From Roseomonas sp. OT10 (GTDB lineage: Bacteria; Pseudomonadota; Alphaproteobacteria; Acetobacterales; Acetobacteraceae): DNA of 64,000 nucleotides. Positions 61,037 through 64,000 of the stretch are shown here, piece by piece. Under the pieces are notes generated by a model. That model saw nothing but the letters and a program-made list of their open reading frames with translations. It did not search any database and was not told the DNA's origin. Position 1 is the stretch's first letter; each line of letters starts with the position of its first letter. The stretch is from the NCBI RefSeq assembly GCF_020991085.1, contig NZ_CP087719.1, forward strand, positions 5,193,001 through 5,257,000, given 5' to 3'. The translations under genes were made by a program, and so were the position numbers.

Positions 61037-61255
61037 TCAGTCGAGCTGGTTCAGGTCCTCGGCCAGGATGACGAGCTGGATCGCGTAGGACACCTCGCCA
61101 TCCTCGGCATCGCGGTGGACGGTGCCGATGAACTCGTCGCCGACGCGGACCTCGATGCTGCCGCCGCGCTGCTTGGGTGCGGCCACGACGATGCGGTTGT
61201 TGCTGAACTGCTTGCGTAGGTGGGCCTGCACCGCGGTTATCTCGGCTGGGGTCAT
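61037..61255 (-). CDS. DUF3126 protein
   Basis: A 72-residue alphaproteobacterial protein matching DUF3126, recognised by [19 protein letters not shown] and the end [16 protein letters not shown]. The middle holds [24 protein letters not shown], probably a small mixed alpha/beta fold. No function is established. The start at 61255 gives the usual family length; 61336 would add 27 unrelated residues. Confidence 0.9.
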   Translation of the reverse strand: MTPAEITAVQAHLRKQFSNNRIVVAAPKQRGGSIEVRVGDEFIGTVHRDAEDGEVSYAIQLVILAEDLNQLD

Positions 61256-61382
61256 CGGGTCATCGACTTTCAACGCTTCCGGGCGGCACGTCGCCGCAGA
61301 GGGGGCGCATGGACGGGAGCGCGCCCCGCTTGTCAACGTCTTCGTGCCGGCCGGGACGCGGCGGGCCCGGCCGAGGCCGGGA

Positions 61383-62147
61383 TCAGGGGCCGATCAGCTG
61401 TCCGCCATCCACGACGATGGATTGCCCCGTCACCCAGCTTGCGCGCGGCGAGGCGAGGAACAGGGCGACCTCGGCCACCTCCTCCGGGCGACCGAGCCGG
61501 CCGAAGGGGATGCTGGCCAGGGTATCGGCGTAGAGCGGCTGCCCGGCCAGACGGCGCTGCTCCCACATGCCGCCGGGGAATTCGATGGAACCGGGGGCGA
61601 CCGCGTTCACCCGGATGCCCTGGCGGGCGTACATCTTCGCCTGGCTGGCGGTGTAGTGCATCACCGCCGCCTTGATCGCCCCGTAGGGCGCGGAGCGCGC
61701 GGAGGCGCGCAGGGCGGAGATCGAGGAGAGGTTCACGATCGACGCGCCGCCGGGCAGGGCCGGTGCCGCCTGGGCCAGCCAGGGCAGCGCCGCCTGGCTG
61801 GCGCGGACGATGGCCATCATGTCCACGGCGAAGGAGGCGGCCCAGCCGGCCTCGTCATCCGTGGCGCCGAAGCCGGAGGCGTTGTTCACCAGGATGTCGA
61901 TCCCGCCGAGCGCCGCGGCGGCCTCGGGGATGAAGCGGGCGATATCCTCGGCCTGCGACAGGTCGGCCGTGCCGGCGAAGACGGGGTTGCCGGCCTCGGC
62001 CAGCTCCGCCCGGGCCCGCTTCACCCCCTCGGCACCGCGGGCGCAGAGGGCCACGGCCGCCCCGGCCCGGGCGAAGCCCAGCGCGATGGAGCGGCCGATG
62101 CCGCGGCTGCCGCCCATCACCACCACCCGTCGTCCCGCGAATTCCAT
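61383..62147 (-). CDS. short-chain dehydrogenase/reductase
   Basis: A 254-residue SDR oxidoreductase. The NAD(P)-binding GGSRGIG motif is at residues 12-18, [10 protein letters not shown] near 90, the catalytic serine in [10 protein letters not shown], and YGAIK provides the Tyr and Lys of the active site. The C-terminal [18 protein letters not shown] is the standard classical-SDR ending. Substrate unknown. It follows the exported repeat-unit protein on the same strand after a 96-base gap. Confidence 0.93.
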   Translation of the reverse strand: MEFAGRRVVVMGGSRGIGRSIALGFARAGAAVALCARGAEGVKRARAELAEAGNPVFAGTADLSQAEDIARFIPEAAAALGGIDILVNNASGFGATDDEAGWAASFAVDMMAIVRASQAALPWLAQAAPALPGGASIVNLSSISALRASARSAPYGAIKAAVMHYTASQAKMYARQGIRVNAVAPGSIEFPGGMWEQRRLAGQPLYADTLASIPFGRLGRPEEVAEVALFLASPRASWVTGQSIVVDGGQLIGP

Positions 62148-62243
62148 GCTCTCCGCCCTCGGCTGTGCCGGCCCAGCTTCCGCGCGGCGCGGCGGGGCGG
62201 CAAGCGGGGGTGGCGCCGGAAGCGGCCTGGGCGCGGTGCCGGA

Positions 62244-62753
62244 TCAGGGGAAGCTCATGTCCGTCAGGGCGCAGGTATCCACCGCCCGGCGCTCGCTGGC
62301 CTGCCCGTCGGCGAAGACCACCCGGATGTCGTTCACGCACTGGCCGGAGGGCAGCCGGATGACGAGGCGCTGGCCGCCCGGCAGGACGTTCTGCCCCAGC
62401 CGGTCCGGGCCCCAGCTCTGGTCCTGCGCGCTGGAGACGTAGATCTCCTGGATCGCGACGCCGCGCCCGTTGGCGATGCGGAAGGACGGGTCCTGCGTCG
62501 CCCGGCCCGGCGCCGCGGCGCTCTGGGGGGCGGAGGCGGCACCGCCGCCCCGCTGCCGTTGCAGGCGCTGCATGGTCGCGTGGTTCTGCAGCATGTGCTC
62601 GTTCATCGTATCGGTCAGGGTGCGGTTCGGATTGTAGGGGTTGTTGCCGCCATCCAGGCCGGGACGGATCCAGTACTGCTGCGCTGCGGCGGGCGGGACA
62701 CCGCCGCCCAGGGCGAGAGTGAGGGCGAGGAGGGCAGGGGCGAAGCGGGTCAT
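62244..62753 (-). CDS. exported protein with one Cys-paired GPDRLG repeat
   Basis: A 169-residue protein with a Sec signal peptide ([25 protein letters not shown]). Residues 26-88 are a flexible Asn/Gln-rich segment. Residues 90-169 are one copy of the repeat seen five times in the protein at 27835-29340, with [22 protein letters not shown], and cysteines C139 and C161 that are 22 apart exactly as in the other five copies. The family is not one I can name. It is likely periplasmic with one disulfide. Confidence 0.78.
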   Translation of the reverse strand: MTRFAPALLALTLALGGGVPPAAAQQYWIRPGLDGGNNPYNPNRTLTDTMNEHMLQNHATMQRLQRQRGGGAASAPQSAAAPGRATQDPSFRIANGRGVAIQEIYVSSAQDQSWGPDRLGQNVLPGGQRLVIRLPSGQCVNDIRVVFADGQASERRAVDTCALTDMSFP

Positions 62754-63008
62754 GGTCTGGCCTGGCAGGTCCTGGAACGGGAGGGGCGCGGGTCCGGGCT
62801 CCGGCCCGGGCGGCTTCCCTACGCGGAGGCCCGGCGGTCCACTCCCTCCAAACGGGGGGCGGTCGGACGAATCGTTTCAGAAAACGAATATCCTGCTCCT
62901 TGGCCCGGCCTGCGGCATGGGCGGGCCCCGCAACCGGCGCTTGCGGCCCCGGCCATGGCGCGGGAGAACGGTCCTCCTCCACGCCCTACACGCCAAGCTG
63001 ACTGGCCC
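62754..63008. other. spacer before queG
   Basis: A 255-base divergent gap between the exported repeat-unit protein and queG. It includes an AT-richer stretch, GAATCGTTTCAGAAAACGAA (62869-62888), which could hold promoter elements. Its CGTTTCAGAAAACG core forms an imperfect palindrome (arms CGTTT / AAACG-like). No gene is seen. Confidence 0.35.
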
Positions 63009-64000
63009 ATGCCCGCCAACGCCCCGGCCTTGCCCGCGACCGTCCCGTCGCCAGGCGCCCTGCCCCGCCCCGCGGCCCCACCCGCGCCGGCGGCCGGCCC
63101 GGCGCGCGAGGCGATCCGGGCCGAGGCGCTGCGCCTGGGCTTCGACGCGGTCGGCTTCGCCCGCGCCCATCTGGGCCCCGAGGTGCGCGAGCGGCTGGCG
63201 GCGTTCCTCGCCGCCGGGATGCATGGCGAGATGGGCTGGCTGGCCGAGCGCAGCGAGCAGCGCAGCCACCCGCGCGCGCTCTGGCCCGAGGCCGTCTCGG
63301 TGGTCGCGCTGGGCATGAACTACGGCCCTGAGGACGATCCTCTGGCGAGTCTCGCCCTGCCCGACTGCGGCACGGTCAGCGTCTATGCCCGCCACCGCGA
63401 CTACCATGACGTGGTGAAGAAGCGCCTCAAGGCACTGGCCCGCTGGATGGTGGACCGCTTCGCGGGAACGGAGCTGAAGGTCTTCGTCGATACCGCCCCG
63501 GTGGCCGAGAAGCCGCTGGCGCAGCAGGCGGGGCTGGGCTGGCAGGGCAAGCACAGCAACCTCGTCTCCCGCGCGCACGGCTCCTGGCTGTTCCTGGGCG
63601 AGGTCTACACCACGCTCGACCTCGCGCCCGACGCGGCGGAGACGGACCATTGCGGCGCCTGCACCCGCTGCCTGGCCGCCTGCCCGACCGATGCCTTCCT
63701 CGGCCCCTACCGGCTCGACGCGCGGCGCTGCATCTCCTACCTGACCATCGAGCACCGCGGTCCCATTCCGCACGAACTCCGTTCCCGGATGGGCAACCGC
63801 ATCTACGGCTGCGACGACTGCCTCGCCGCCTGCCCCTGGAACAAGTTCGCCCATCCCACCGAGGAGCCCGCCCTGATCCCGCGCACCGACCTGATGGCGC
63901 CCTCGCTGGCCGAGCTGGCCATGCTCGACGACGCTGCCTTCCGCGCCCGCTTCTCCGGCTCGCCGATCAAGCGCATCGGCCGCGACCGCTTCGTGCGCAA
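63009..64000 (+). CDS. queG: QueG, epoxyqueuosine reductase (5' part, runs off the window)
   Basis: The first 330 residues of the cobalamin-dependent iron-sulfur enzyme that converts epoxyqueuosine to queuosine in tRNA. Signatures are [43 protein letters not shown] with the catalytic aspartate, and two 4Fe-4S clusters in [17 protein letters not shown] and [15 protein letters not shown]. The C-terminal part lies outside the window. The first 35 residues are Pro/Ala-rich and unlike the family, so translation might begin further in, though no other good start is near. The window opens with queF, another queuosine gene. Confidence 0.95.
   Translation, partial: MPANAPALPATVPSPGALPRPAAPPAPAAGPAREAIRAEALRLGFDAVGFARAHLGPEVRERLAAFLAAGMHGEMGWLAERSEQRSHPRALWPEAVSVVALGMNYGPEDDPLASLALPDCGTVSVYARHRDYHDVVKKRLKALARWMVDRFAGTELKVFVDTAPVAEKPLAQQAGLGWQGKHSNLVSRAHGSWLFLGEVYTTLDLAPDAAETDHCGACTRCLAACPTDAFLGPYRLDARRCISYLTIEHRGPIPHELRSRMGNRIYGCDDCLAACPWNKFAHPTEEPALIPRTDLMAPSLAELAMLDDAAFRARFSGSPIKRIGRDRFVR

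Overview
The window is a roughly 72% GC chromosomal segment from an alphaproteobacterium, most likely an Acetobacteraceae member close to Roseomonas. This is inferred from codon use, the many Bug/TctC solute receptors, the HPrK-RapZ-EIIA-HPr-EI regulatory PTS block, small DUF1127 and DUF3126 proteins, and an OxyR/AhpC/AhpD set. No phage, integrase, transposase, rRNA, tRNA or CRISPR array was recognised. Gene density is high, with many 4-base ATGA/GTGA start-stop overlaps marking operons.

Layout. 1-5.3 kb: end of queF, a LysE exporter with a DUF1127 protein divergent from a MocR-type regulator, an aldo/keto reductase, coaE-dnaQ. 5.3-15.6 kb, mostly minus strand: zwf-edd (Entner-Doudoroff entry), a glycosyltransferase, a heparinase-like protein, rpe, an OprO/P-like porin, an amino-acid binding protein. 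15.7-23.1 kb: an SMP-30 lactonase and an IclR regulator divergent from two Bug receptors, an HMG-CoA-lyase-like enzyme, a CaiB-type CoA transferase and an iron-dependent alcohol dehydrogenase. 23.7-26.6 kb: a MerR-type metal sensor divergent from a ZntA-type P-ATPase. 27-29.3 kb: two exported proteins, one made of five copies of an unassigned Cys-paired repeat. 29.5-35.3 kb: a complete tctCBA transporter, an OpgH-like glucosyltransferase, a LysR regulator. 35.4-36.7 kb: rpsO and truB. 37-42.5 kb: two nucleoside hydrolases with an ABC importer lacking its ATPase, then a MarR regulator. 42.6-48 kb: a TAXI receptor with a proline-rich Sel1-like protein, and ahpC-ahpD divergent from oxyR. 48.2-50.2 kb: a frameshifted threonine-dehydratase-like gene, DedA, YnfA. 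50.3-54.5 kb: hprK-rapZ-EIIA(Man)-HPr-EI. 55-58.5 kb: a large KAP-family membrane NTPase. 58.5-64 kb: class II aldolase, VOC protein, TetR with twin operators, small genes, an SDR, a second copy of the Cys-paired repeat, and the start of queG.

The most unusual feature is not a gene. Six intergenic regions hold members of one structured repeat family. Three full copies are 419-423 bases long and carry ends related to TGATACGGNNGGCGGGATG. A conserved hairpin keeps its pairing although its stem sequence changes between copies. In four genes the TGA stop codon is itself the first three bases of an element end (TGATACG), and in two more the match is looser (TGATGC). A collapsed remnant lies beside a 27-base-arm palindromic terminator after the lysR gene. 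The elements contain no credible ORF and look like a MITE/REP-like or structured-RNA family.

Second in interest are the exported repeat domain, in which all six copies place two cysteines exactly 22 residues apart, and the KAP NTPase with an unassigned N-terminal region of about 440 residues.
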